Shown piece by piece: positions 33,014-45,353 of a DNA stretch of 64,000 nucleotides. This DNA is from Isoetes taiwanensis (taxonomy: Eukaryota; Streptophyta; Lycopodiopsida; Isoetales; Isoetaceae): NCBI GenBank assembly GCA_021234155.1, contig JAJEKV010000041.1:4266829-4330828 (forward strand). Reading direction: 5' to 3'. Positions within the stretch are counted from its first letter, which is position 1. Every line of letters starts with the position of its first letter. The translations under genes and the position numbers were made by a program. The notes beneath the pieces were generated by a model. The model was not told where the DNA came from, did not search any database, and saw nothing but the letters and a program-made list of their open reading frames with translations.

Positions 33014-34709
33014 GAGGTAAAGAAAGCCAGCCAAAGCATTTCATCCTTTAGTAGTTGTCGTTTTGGTTGTCTGAATCCCATATCTTCACATGTGCATTAT
33101 GAGATATTTTAGCTGCAGTACGAAGCATTCCAGGATGGAAGGGGTTAATAGCTATGGCATACAAGTATTTGTGGTTCATAATAGATAAAAAATTTAATGG
33201 AACCAACTATTGGTGGACTTGAAGCCGTATTTGAATGTAGAAAGAACTATAGAAACTAGATAAATGGAATCTCCATCCAGAGAAAAAAAATACTATCTAA
33301 TGACTAGTGGTACTGTTGCTTCTAAGTTGTGGCCAAGACTTTCACTAGATATTTAAAAGAAAGTTTGCATAAACTAATGATTTTTCTCAATGCCTTTTGG
33401 CCAAACATTATATTTCTTTCCTCCAAAACTTATATCTATCACTAAGCTAACTTTGAGAGGCGAATAGCTTTGGGGCAAAGACATTGAATTTATTGCTATT
33501 ATAATGTATTTCAACTTAAATAAATAAATGGTGATCTTGGTTAATCCCATAACTTTTCCAAGCCCATTTTTTCTTAGGTTAAGCAATTTTGATTCTAAGC
33601 CTTGATGGAGCTCCTCTGCAGATGGAGGCTTGGCGACTTGTCTACAAGTTCAACGTGGGCAAGAAAAAAATTGGGCTGAACCCTGTTTTTTAACCAATGC
33701 TAAAAAACAGCCATTCGCTAACCTTGACCATTAAATTGTTCCCCGAAAGAGCATGTTATATTATTTTGTCCAGCATATCATGCATTAAAAGATAGGTGTG
33801 ACAGCAATAAAGATCGGCAATTGATGATGATGATAAAAAAAAAGACATGATAAGATGCTAATTGAGAATGATGATAAGGAGAGAGATGTTAAGATGCTAA
33901 TTGAGGATGATGATAAGGAAGAGGGATGTCTAGGAAAAGATGAGTGCCCAGTTAAGGTTTTTGGCGGAGACAGATTTACAACTTGAGCTACTGACCTCAT
34001 GTTTTAGTGTTTTTTAGCTCGTTGGAAAGCTAATTTTGAGCTCTTTCGAATGAAGTTCGGCATTATACTTTTGAGTCCTAACAACTAACAAATTTCAACC
34101 CATTTGAAAAGAATGCCTTCGACTTTCAAATTGCCCGCAAAATCTTATATGTCCATAGCATGGGACAAATTTGGCGCATGTTAATCCTCTGGCACTTAGT
34201 GAGTCGTCTTTCAGGAAGCATCACAAATTTGAATGAGGCTCCCTCTCTTCAGCAAGCCTCTGGTGTAGTTAATGGCCTCAACCCAGTGATTTTTCTACAT
34301 CGGGTCATATGCAAATGCACCAAGTTGTATGAATGCTTTGAATGGTAGTAGTGCTTCTGTTGACAGTGCCTCGCCCCCCCGTGCTACCAATTCTAATAGA
34401 GAACCTCGATCGCTTCCTTGGAGGTTTTCAATTTCTGGGGCAAATGCTAACAGGGTCTAACCCTTTCAGCAAAACACAACTTTATGTAGAAATAGTATGT
34501 GAAAATGGGAATTTCAATCGAAATAAAACATTATGAATAATCAATATGAAGGTAATACAAGTCAAAAATAAGTGCTCACAGCACTAAACATCAAAGGTTT
34601 TCCTTGTTCTCGAGGATTTCAGAAAAAATCTTCAAAATGGCAATGTGTTTGATTGAAGAAGGGTATTTAAAAGGTTAATGAGAGATCATAAAAGGATGCA
34701 CAATCTTAA
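33014..34709. other. Intergenic AT-rich sequence
   Basis: No gene is supported. A short direct repeat (TTAAGATGCTAATTGAGGATGATGATAAG-type, about 45 bp) occurs at about 33850-33920. Confidence 0.5.
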
Positions 34710-34711
34710 TT

Positions 34712-35690
34712 TTGATGACAAAAGGTATCAAAGTCTGTCACGAATGCGCTTATACGGGTCGTCTGTGCACCACCATCGAAACCATGACACATGATACGCA
34801 ACATGCTGAGCAGGAGACAATGGCAACTATCTCCTGCCTTCGATCAGAAGCTGAAGTGGCTACTACCATGATGCGAAGAGTCCAGGTCGCCTTTGAAGAG
34901 AGCCAGTCATAATTGAGAGCCCTTCAAAGTAGGGTTGAGACACGAGAAGTGGCCTCATCTGCAGTGAATCCTATGTTGGACTCTCGCCCACAGAAACTGG
35001 AGCATAGCTCTGCAGCACGAGATCGGAAGGTGCAGGAGCTGCAGGCAGCCATCATTTAACAATGCAAGGGCCTCCATGCAGAGGCTCATGAATTCATACG
35101 TGAATTGGCAAGGCAGCAACAAATCCAGCAGGAGCTAAGCTCCCAACTTCGGGAAGGAGAGACCACTACACCTGCCACGCAGTCCCACTTGCCCAAAAGT
35201 CTGCACGACGTTAGCAGGGACCCCCTACAGATGCATTGCCAAGCCGCCCCATGCCACCACCGCCCCAACGTAGGCCACAGCCCGCGCCCCATCAACAACA
35301 AATAACACCCATTGCGCTAAGCAGCATTGACCCCACGATCAAAGAGCTCCAAGAGCTAAGATGGAGAAGCCACAATGTGGTGGTACGTGGCCTGACAGAA
35401 GAGGCAGAGGAGGACCTCATTAACTGGCCCCAAATGCTAATCCTCACTCGAACGATGTTTCACATGCTGATACACATTTAGGGCAAGCCATCATGGTATC
35501 CAGCATCCAAACTGCCCCGGACAGTCACATTTACAATATGGGATGCCTAAGTGAGAGGAACCATCCTGCGCCAGGGCAGGCAGTGAAGGGGACTGCCCTG
35601 TATGTTGACCAAGACCTGACCCCAGCACAACAAGAAGACGGCAGGCACGAGTTGGCTAAAGTTAAAAGCGTCAGCAGACATGGAGGAGCT
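34712..35690 (+). pseudogene. LINE ORF1 remnant with coiled coil and RNA-binding region
   Basis: The first part is a broken coiled coil (HAEQETMATISCLRSEAEVA; later QQQIQQELSSQLREGE). It is followed by RWRSHNVVVRGLTEEAEEDL near 35360-35415, which resembles the RRxNIxIxGxPE phrase of L1 ORF1 RNA-binding domains. Then, in other frames, come PRTVTFTIWD and GTALYVDQDLTPAQQEDGR (about 35510-35640). ORF1 proteins coat the LINE RNA. At least three frame changes make it non-functional. Confidence 0.65.
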
Positions 35691-35889
35691 GCAGGACTGG
35701 GGCAAGATGCAAATCTTCAAGCTACCAAATGCTGCTGCGAATGCTGCAAACCCTCCAGCAGCTTCTGACGATGCCCCTGCTTCTCCTGCTACAGCGGCAT
35801 CCCCTGCTCTGGTTGCGTCTCCTTCTGCTGCTCGCACGTATCATGCTGCTTTTGTTTCTACCATCCCCCTCCTGCTGCTACCACTGAAT

Positions 35890-36690
35890 CTACAGGTACC
35901 GATGCTGACCGCCTTGTTCAACAAGGTGTTACAGGAAGGCTTCCCACTGCAGTGGACCAATAGCAGAGTTGTTTCTATCTATAAGGCAGGTGACCGCATT
36001 GCCAAGCCAATTACCGAATAATCATGGTTAGTTCGGTGTTTGCAAAACTGCTAGCTGGGATTTTTGAGCAGTATTTGACGGGCTGGCCAGAGGCAGCAGA
36101 GGTGCGGGCCCTCACTTAGGCAGGATTTAGGCCCCGGTACTCAACCATTGACCACATCTTCACGCTGCGAACTCTGGTTGAAGTCAACAGGAATCGCCAG
36201 CAGGATCTATATTGTTGCTTCGTGGACTTAAAAAAGGCCTTTGACACCGTGCCTCGGGAAAGCAATGGGCAAGACTGCGACAGCTGGGGGTTCCTATAGA
36301 TTTGCAGAATGCAGTGTATAGGTTGTATGAGACATGCTCAGGCCGGTTGCAGCTGACAAGCCAACTATTCGATAGTAGTATCGGTGTCCTCCAGGGATGC
36401 CCTCTCTCTCCAATATTGTTTGGGTTTTACAATGATCAGTTGGAGATCTGGCAGACAATGGGGATGACGGAGCACACCCTCTGCACTTGATCATCAGGCA
36501 GTTGATATATGCTGATGATGTGGACCTTCTAGCTTCCACTCCAGCAGACACGCAGCGCCATCTCGATGCCCTTGACATATTCTGCCAGGCGACTGATATG
36601 TGCGTCAACCTGGCCAAGATTAAGGTGGTCCTCATCTCATCCTTGCATCAGCCAAGGATCTCCTCCTTCAGTTAGTAAGGGCAAAATATG
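35890..36690 (+). pseudogene. LINE ORF2 reverse transcriptase remnant
   Basis: Readable RT blocks are LFNKVLQEGFPLQWTNSRVV, CFVDLKKAFDTVPRES near 36215-36262, GVLQGCPLSPILF near 36385-36420, and YADD at 36508-36519 in LIYADDVDLLAST. The catalytic YADD survives, but frames change several times and stops occur near 36019 and 36117. Confidence 0.85.
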
Positions 36691-36929
36691 GAAGTAGCAC
36701 CCACATACAAATATTTGGGAGTGGAGTTTCCTTCTACTATGCACTGGGACACATCCATACGGCTATGATGACAGCGGGCTGGAAGGCACTATATACAATG
36801 TAGAACAATAGTCACAGAGTAGAGCTGTATGATCGGGCCCATCAGTCGCACCTGTTCAAGGTCTTAGTAGAGCCTGTCCATTTATCCTTTTATATAGGGC
36901 CGAAGTATGGGGCCCAGGGTTGTTCCTCG

Positions 36930-37570
36930 CTACCTGGAATGACTTGGAGCAGGTGCAGAAAGCCTTCTTGGTACGAGCGTTGGGGGTGAAGTCCACAGTC
37001 CTATATTAACTTCTGTTGCAGGAGACAGGTTTCTTGCCTCTTCAGAGGGCAGCCCTTGATCGCTACATTGTCTATTTTCAGAAGGTGGTCAATATGGATG
37101 ATGCTCGTCTTCCTAGCCTATCTTATATCATGGCAATGGGACCGCACCGCCTCAAGGCCTGCCGAAGAGAAAAGAGAGCTCAATGGCTGGTTAGATGGAA
37201 TGTGCAGAAACACAAGTGCATACATGTGCAGACAAAGGCAGATTGCCATAGCTTGAGGCAATATCTTGATGCTTGCTTCCTCAGCAAGCTGCCTTTGAAA
37301 AGGCATAGACTTATTGCCTCCATTCGCACTGGGGCACGACTTCTTTGAATTGAGACGGACAGATGGATTGGTGAGCCACGCCAGAACAGGCTTTGTCAAT
37401 GCTGCCAAATGGGAGTCGTTGAGGATGAATGTCATACCCTTCAAATTACAGACGTGCTATGCTGAGTTGGTCAGGCCTAGCCAGCCGCTACATATGATAT
37501 TGAGCACGGCTTCCGTACGGATGCTAGGATTATACCTTCAGGAGGTCATGGATATGCGAGATTAGCTATG
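36930..37570 (+). pseudogene. LINE ORF2 C-terminal region
   Basis: The frames read EQVQKAFLVRALGVKS, then QETGFLPLQRAALDRYIVYF and RHRLIASIRTGARLL. These are followed by CQCCQ and VEDECHTLQ from the C-terminal zinc knuckle in shifted frames. Closely similar text occurs on the minus strand at 48947-49270 and 54094-54345. Confidence 0.75.
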
Positions 37571-37760
37571 TCCTCGGGCACACACTTGACATGTATATAT
37601 ATGTATATTTCATGATGATGTATATCTGTACAGTCCCTCAAAAACCCTTCGGGGCGGGGGTTTTTTAACCCGGACAGTAATAAGTCTGCTACCCTCCTTC
37701 ATTGGATCCCATAGGCCAATTGGTCTCCGTGGACGATAAAAACCATTCTTTCTTTCTTTT

Positions 37761-40700
37761 ATAATCTAAAGCAGGAAAGCATCGTTTTGGTTGGAATGTG
37801 TTGTAATGATGTCGATTTGAGTCTATGTTTTGATGATGCGAGTTAATTTGAGCTTTCTCCAAAAAATGCAGAAATCATCTCCTAACAACATTTTCTTGCC
37901 ATGGCCCCTAAGAATAATTTCTTGTAGCTCGATATATCTCACATGCGTATTGTATAAAAAACAGCCAAGGTATATAATGCCTAAAATTCAAATTTATGGT
38001 AGTTGCTTTGAGATCTTGAGGGGAACAGCAATGTAAACCTATGCTAAACGTGACGGAAAAATTACTGGAAGGAATCAAGGAGGAGCGGGAGAGGGATTGG
38101 CCAAAATTTTTATAAGGTGGGATGGACGGGGAAGTTGATAAGTTTTTCACCCATTTCCTGTATTAAAGTTTTCCATCTTTCCTTTTTCTTTTTCTTCTTT
38201 TATTTCTTTCTTTTTGCAATAATTAGAATGATTGGGCAATCAGGTGGAAATGAGATAGAAAATAGGCAGAAAATAGTTTTGATCATAAAATATAAACCTT
38301 TTCAAACTCTAGGTCAAATGTGATGAGGTGGCAACTCTTGATGACTAGGACGATGATGTCATCAATGTGATGATGTGGCATGATGATATGTCATTGATTT
38401 CAAGGTTTTTTTTGTAAAACCTTGAGTTCCAAGACATTTTGGCCCAAGTGGCTTGATGTCCCTGGGGGAGCCACCTATGCGGTAAGGAATATGCCACATG
38501 CTCGCATAAGGTGGTAAGAAATTCCTAGTATAGACCAATTTTTAGCTAAAACCCCTCGTCGTAAAATGTTTGAATTTTGTTATATATGCAACCTCTACCA
38601 ATTGCATATGCCATTTAATTACTTAAAAACCTCCTTTCCAAGATTGAATAAGGCCATTAAAAAACCTCTCCTGTAGAATGTACAATTTGAACCTACTGGT
38701 AATGTGCATCCATCTTGATATCTTTGACATGAAAAATACTTACACACATTCTCTGTCAATGATGAGAATTATTTATAATAGGACGATTGGTAATTGGATA
38801 ATAATCCAATTTGATACTTGGATTGGTCTGGATTGGTGTAACATAGTGCAAGTTTCAACTGGCCAAATTTAAATTATTGCAATCCAAACTAAAATGACAT
38901 TAAACAATAAATAACACCATTACAATACAAATGCTTTAAATTTGAGAAAAAGACAAAGTAACCTTGTCCTTGCCTTTGTTACTTGCAAATGTAAAGCACG
39001 CAAATCAAATTATACTAATATATCAACATGTTAAATCAATAGAATTAACATACGAACAAACCTTTCATTTGATCAACAAGGAGATTATCAAATAGTGTTT
39101 TTCTTTCTTGTCCAACCCATATGGATTTTGTTTGTGCATCATAGGTTAAACATGCTAGTGATTTTATTGAATCAAGTGAACTAAATTGGTTATCAGATAC
39201 ATCATAAGTAACCATTAGTGTTGTTTCTCCTCATATGCGCCAAAATTTTACATGAAAGTTTGTTTAGCTTAGAGGATCACTCTTGTAATGCCAACTAAAT
39301 GTCTATCCTTCTACTTCTATACAAGATTATCATCTGTATTATGGTTTGAACCCAAGAGTTTCACCTACATGTATTTTGGATATGACATCGGCATTCCTAG
39401 AGTCAGGCAAAAGTATACGCATAAAAATGCCTTGCTAAGTTATATGCACATGAGACGTGCCCCTTGGCTTGGATTGCCAACTTGATAGCCTAGTCAGCTA
39501 TTACTCCCCCTTGATCAATAGATCAATGGAAGTGTAAATTTAAATTCCCTTTTTATGCTCTAACAATATACCCTCCTTGAACTGCTCTCAATTGGAGCCA
39601 TCCAAATGAGCTTAAAACTGCTCATCTCTAGATGAACTAGAGGCAACTGTTGCTTTTTGTTAACATTGGGTCCTCATACATTCCCCTACTTACTAATTGT
39701 TTAACTAGTTACTAATATCCTAACTAGTTACATAAGTACTAAGACCATATAATGTAGGCTTAGGTTACATATTAGAAAGTTTTTCTGCTTCGTGCCACAG
39801 CCTTCAGGCCAACTGCGTTTGGCCATTGATCTTCATAAGCATGAATAAATCTTCATCAGGTCCGCATAGTGTATTTCTTTTTTTTCTTGAAAATTTAAAT
39901 CTTTTTCAATACCATTCTCTCCTAACTTGTTGCCTTGTGCATATACGTTTCTCATATTTGCAATAGTCTCAACCATCCATTCTAGTTGCTATATTGCATT
40001 CTGAACATAGGCCACTCTGCACCATTTTTTCTCGGGCTTGTTGTTAACCCATTCTAGGATAGTCGTTGCTGCTCCAGAATCCATGATGCATATGGAGCTT
40101 CATTTGAATATGCTCCTATATTATTGCAATGTGCTTTACTTGGCACTTCTTCAAAAAATTCTTCTTTTTGAATACATGCATATGGGCATTCATGTGGAAT
40201 TGCCTGCTTCTGCCAGAGGTTTTCCTTTTTTAAAAACTAAAAGAAATACTTGAAATATGACATATATTGTGAAGCAACATTATGCAATAGTTCTCCCCTA
40301 CTTCACAACCTTCTGCCTGCTTCATTAAACAATCAAGGGAATTTAGCATCCGCTTCACATCCTATTCGAGCAATGGGTCTTCTGTGCCATAGCCTTCAGC
40401 CCTTGCCATTCTGCAGCTCATGTATTCGCTGTAGCATTATCTGGATTTGGAGCTTCTGCAAGAAAATTAGCTTCTGAAGGTGCTTTCATGGCATTTCCTT
40501 TTCTCTTAGGAAATGGCCTATGGTCTTAGGAATGGTGATTTATACATCTATATCCAATTCCCCTAGAACCCCCTGTTATTGTGCTACATATCTAAACAAA
40601 GTGCGTCATCAACTACCTCGATCGTCGGATCCATCATCCTATGGCCCAGATCGTATGTTGGAGCCTCTGAGCGCTTCTCATTTCAATTATGGTCATTTAT

Positions 40701-41895
40701 GATTAAGACGCCTATGATTTTGAAATATGAAATACATGTTCGCATAAGGTTTTGGAATATGAATTACGAAGACTCGTCTCTATATGAGTTTGCCTAAATT
40801 TTAGAATATGAAATTCGGAGATTCGAACCTTTACCAAAATAATTCAATATCCTATCAAGCATGCTTTAACCAGCGGGCGAACTTGCTAACCTTTTCTATC
40901 GAATCTATGGTAAAAAGCAAAGAGATTGATGCTGATAGTGAATGGAGATGTAAGGCTAGAAATGATAGCTGGGTTGTTGATTGTCCATCTCTGTTTCTAA
41001 TAGGACAAGTTGAAACTGCCTTCTTTTGGAATATGATCTTGGAGGTGAATTGTTCCTTCATAAGACACAATGAGTGAAATATTATTTAGCTACATCTTTC
41101 ACCAATGTGATTGGTAGTGATTTTTAAAACATAACTTTAAGTTGTTGTATAGCTATGTTAAAACAAGGTAAATTGTAAAAATTGCGGAAAAGTAACCAAA
41201 AAAAAAGCTGTGTATTCTTTTATCCACTAATAAGAGCGCTCAACAATGTCCAGTACTAAGAGCGCTCAAAAAACCAAGTATACCAACTGGGAAAAGCAAG
41301 AGAGTTGTGGGCAAAAACACGGCACCATAGCCAGGCAACTCAAGATTTCAAAGACAAGCCAGCATCAGACAGCCAAGTTCACTCAACCTGAACCTCCAGT
41401 CTAAATTTTTGGATCAAGTCAGCCTCATGGGAATGTAGCAGATTAAGTTTTTGAGTCAAGTCAGTCTCAAGGGAAAGAGCTACATTTGGATCAAATAAAG
41501 TGACAACTATTTCCATGAAAATGCCCCCAAAAGCTGTTTTTGGTGATTTAGCAAAACTTAGAAGCCTCTTTGCAAAGTAGAACCTTGCTGAGTTTTCAGC
41601 AGACTTTGAAATCTGCTACTTATTTGATAGCTCTGTCTATGCTTTCATTATGAGAATGTTAGATCCTCCAGTACTCAGTATATGCTCCATCTAATGTATC
41701 ATCAGCTCTAACCATGTTACTGTTGTGCTTAACATATCATAATAATCCTCTAACAAATAACTTCAAAACCATGACACACTGCTTCCTGGTATGGGTTCCT
41801 TTGGCATTTGAAAATAAAGTGCCGTGGTGGGTCCCATCATTCCATCTATGTATACAAGTGGGAATTCCCAAAACATTTATTGTGCCTGCCTCCAC
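37761..41895. other. AT-rich intergenic region
   Basis: No gene is supported over about 4 kb. It contains short repeated phrases, for example GAATATGAAATAC-type phrases near 40718-40820. A block at 40917-40985 reads EIDADSEWRCKARNDSWVVD; it is listed separately. Confidence 0.5.
40893..40990 (+). pseudogene. Isolated exon-like fragment shared with the PHD/RING-like pseudogene
   Basis: The frame reads SKEIDADSEWRC and then NDSWVVDCPS. A closely related block at about 56665-56750 precedes the PHD/RING-like pseudogene. NDSWVVDC followed by a cysteine-rich domain is reminiscent of the start of a plant PHD finger, but no finger follows here. This looks like a duplicated exon fragment. Confidence 0.4.
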
Positions 41896-44630
41896 TTACT
41901 CCATGGATGACGAATGCTTAAATACAATCAACATCACAGTACAATTATCCTTGCATCTACGTTCACGTATTGCTTCTCGAACTAGCCGTTTGCAGACCAT
42001 ATTTGCAGTTGCGCCATCCTATATGTGTGTAACAACAGTTAATATCATACCTTAATGCAACTGGAATATATACATGCAACAATAAGCCTGTCACCTTCAA
42101 CTGTGCAGAAACAAAGTCAACAGCATCACTTGGTCCAAAAACCTGATGCCTCCAAATTCAAAATTAGTTAGAAACCTCAAAGATAATAAGTGGATAATGG
42201 CTTCCTTTGGAAATGAAGATAAGGTTGAGCTAATTAGGACCACTTAAATCTTGCAACATACCCCCCAGAATCCATCACAGCCAAGAATAAGAAATCGCTC
42301 CCGGAGTGTAAGCTCAAACACATGAACATCTGGTATTGCACTTACTCCAACCTATAGCAACATCTTCAGACAGCATGTTAAGAATGGCCAGATGTCTCAC
42401 AATGGAAAAATGCAAAAACCATTCTGGGGAAACACGGCAGATAAAACAACTTAGCTAAAGCACCACCCCCATTTGTATCAATAATATAAATAATAGGCAC
42501 CATATGACCTTCTTGAACTGCCGATCACCAAAAGCTCGTGAAACTTCCAAGCGTCCTAACAAGCGACCATTATCTGCTACAAATCCTCCAGCCTAAAACC
42601 CCAAACAAGAAACAACTAAGGAAACACAATAAATGTTGAACCTTATACTGTGACATTACTATCTAGCATGCATTGTGTTACTTCATGTTCTAGAATGATG
42701 CATGACAACCCCTACGTTAACCATCAGCAATTGCTCATCCTTCTGCAAATGTCGCTACATTCCCTTTATACCAGTTGAATGACACTAAGCAAAGAAGCTC
42801 CCTCTCTCAATAACGACATAGGGGCACTTTCCTGAAAAATAAACATTACAAACCTTTTGAATGCGGGCACGTTCAACTGGAAATATTGCTTTATGCTCCC
42901 TTGTTACTAAAACACTCTTTAAAGAGGCATCATGGTTATGTGCACTTTCCACATTGTTAGCCTCATCTAAAGGTATCCTTGCAAGGACGGCCTTTGCATC
43001 TCCAATGTTTGCCACTAGCACCTATAAACCGTAAAGCATTAGATGATGATCCAAATAGGCCTTCATTAAGCACACGAAGTTGGTGCATTCAATTTAATTG
43101 AACTTTTATTCAAATCATTTTATAAGCAGAAACCAAGAAAAAGGTAGATCAATGGTTTCCTATCAAGACAAGAATTAAATTGGCTACTCCATGACAACCA
43201 TTTGACCAATAATCCAAACGCAGACTGCAGTAGCTCCATCCTGCCACCCACCTGAATAAACATATCACATAACTATGTGGCCAATAACCCACTTAAACCA
43301 ACAAAACTTCAAAAACATACCATCAAAACTCTCTTGAAGCAAGATCTCATCTGTCTTCTTGAAACCTGGTCATAAACCATTATTTTCGTGTGAATTAAAA
43401 ATACATTTCTCATACATAAACAGCTTAGTAGTTCATCCAACATTATTTTACTCTTCAGCACTTATGATATTGATAGTAGTTCTTTTATCTTCCACTAAGT
43501 ATTTGTACAATATTTGGATATCAAACAATAGAAAGCTAAAAAACATTTAACATTACACCACTTTCAGGATGTTAGCCATTTGTATACAAATTGCATTCAC
43601 TGGCGTTTCTGCTTATGCTTGATTTAACAAAAACCTTATAGGTAGAACCTCTCACATCCGGGGCCCTAATATCCAACTACAACCTCTAGGCTTGATCAAA
43701 TAATTAGGTATAAGGCTTTTATTAATACCATATGACAGGCTTATAAGCAGAAGCAGTTAACTAATGCACTCAATTATAACTTTCTAGATCAACGTTTTCA
43801 GAAACAAATTTTAACATAAATCTTTCATACACGAGTAAATATATTTGCTTTATTTAGTTCATGCTAGAATCCGCTGATGCAACTGTAAACTGATGCATAG
43901 GCAAATGGATATACACAATTCCATCCATATCCACTCACCATCAATAATAGCTTTTTTGGCTGCTTTGGTCTCGACCTGATTGCACTGAGTATAAGAACAC
44001 AAGTTGCATATGCAGAGTTATTGTACGTACAAAAATATAAGAAAGGGGCGTAAAAGCGTTCGTATCACATCTTTCTCAATTCTATTTACGACACACCCAC
44101 CACCTCAAGAGGAAGTCCTGCAGCTAAGATGTTTGCATGCAAGTGGGCACGAGCATACTCTGCAGCATGTCGACCACCATGTCCATCGAAAATGGCGAAG
44201 TAGCTACACCTGCATAATGAGTGCAGATCATATGTAACAAAAACTAGGCAAATCACAATTTACTGAACGGAAATGGGAGATAAGTAAACTGTAAGGATAT
44301 AGCAGCCAACCTTTCCTTGCCAGAAATTTCGGGTGTGGAATTTAATAGCATAACCCAAGCATCCTCCATGGTGATTCTGGAACCCTTATCTTCTGCAACA
44401 TCAGCTTCCACTGCAGTTGTCAGCATCTGCAATGCAGCACAAGTCTTGGCATCACTACGATTCTTCTCTTCCGGCTTATGCGTTAAAGCAGTGTCGTTTT
44501 GATCGTTGCTTCGAACGGAATCCTCGTGTTGAACCCTTGGTCTCTTACTTGTTCCAATGGGTTCCGCATGCTCCGCGGTCTCCCTTTTACCTTGAACACA
44601 AAACGTTTTGGTGGGTTCCGATGCCTCCAT
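41896..44630 (-). CDS. PP2C-family serine/threonine protein phosphatase, ten exons, apparently intact
   Basis: Exons on the minus strand are 44630-44311, 44209-44104, 43975-43939, 43365-43321, 43251-43199, 43021-42854, 42592-42509, 42351-42262, 42142-42095 and 42018-41896. All introns are GT-AG and phases agree, giving about 357 aa. Metal-binding and core motifs are present: DKGSRITMEDAWVML, FAIFDGHGGRHAAEYA, GGWQDGATAVCVW, VANIGDAKAVLAR, REHKAIFPVERARIQK, LEVSRAFGDR, LGCDGFWGVFGPSDAV and RCKDNCTVMLIVF. PP2Cs are Mg/Mn-dependent monomeric phosphatases. The order and wording resemble Arabidopsis At1g18030-type PP2C (351 aa), by memory. The 85-residue N-terminus is polar. The exon 3 acceptor is ambiguous: 43983 would add three residues. 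Confidence 0.93.
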
Positions 44631-44752
44631 AGCCTAGCCGAAGCCGAGGAAAGGAAAAGCCCAAAGCACGTTAATTTTCTAGTTCTACTTCTTGATGGCA
44701 ACATGAAAAGAAAACGTTTTGAAGGTCCATTCAATCATATAATAGGAATTGA

Positions 44753-44835
44753 GGCCTTTTTCCAGGGTAAGGCTTATTTCTAAAAGTCACATATTTTGTA
44801 TTAATAGTTAAAGTGTGTATTATTTTTTCTGGACC
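44753..44835. repeat. Possible MITE-like fragment
   Basis: GGCCTTTTTCCAGGGTA followed by CTTATTTCTAAAAGTCACAT resembles GGCCCTGTTTCCACGGTA and CTTATTTCTAAAAGTCACAT at 52697-52736 and 63503-63542. The shared outer part looks like a terminal inverted repeat, but no matching opposite end was found. Confidence 0.35.
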
Positions 44836-44973
44836 CTGGATGGTGGCACAATTCATAGGATATTTCTCTCCACGCATCATGTTCGCCCACCTGAAGTCTT
44901 TCTGGTGGATGGTGGCACAATTCATAGGATATTTCTCTCCACGCATCATGTTCGCCCACCTGAAGTCTTTCTG
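44836..44973. repeat. 69 bp tandem duplication
   Basis: Two virtually identical units begin TGGATGGTGGCACAATTCAT at 44836 and 44905. The near-identity shows a recent event just upstream of the PP2C start. Confidence 0.92.
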
Positions 44974-45027
44974 GGGTCAAACTGGCCCTGTTGATCCAAT
45001 TTTAAAGGGGATGCTTGAAGACCACAC

Positions 45028-45132
45028 GCCCTGTTGACAGCACTGACAGACTCTGTCCTCACACGGCTCCCGAATCCATCTCCCTGTCTCAATGCGGAGG
45101 TGGTGTGCACCTGTGCGAATGGAAGCAATCAG
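45028..45132 (-). mobile_element. LINE C-terminal fragment
   Basis: About 105 bp match 49141-49245 almost base for base, including GCCCTGTTGACAGCACTGAC and AATGCGGAGGTGGTGTGCAC. It is a short piece of the same LINE family with neither UTR nor RT. Confidence 0.85.
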
Positions 45133-45353
45133 AGAGGATTGCCCTTATGCCTGGGGGCCGAAGCCCATTGAAAGTCCACAAGTATTAGTAACCATGGCTA
45201 CAAATCTGCAACAAGAAAACTACTCCGAGGCAAGGCATCAGATCAACAAACATCACATATTTATGAAGTCACTAAATGTACATATGGCAGAAATGCCACC
45301 GATATGCAACTGCACAATAAAAAGATTTCACACAACAGCAAGAAGACAAAGCT

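Larger units (their letters stand above)
34710..37760 (+). mobile_element. LINE (L1-like non-LTR retrotransposon), internally deleted and decayed
   Basis: ORF1-like, RT-like and C-terminal knuckle regions follow in the same orientation, ending in a 3' UTR (AACCCTTCGGGGCGGGGG, GGTCTCCGTGGACGATAAAA) and a TTTC-rich tail at about 37741-37760. The same 3' UTR occurs in the LINE copies at 48766 and 53290 on the other strand, which defines the family. No endonuclease domain is found between ORF1 and RT. Stops and frameshifts are frequent. Confidence 0.85.
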
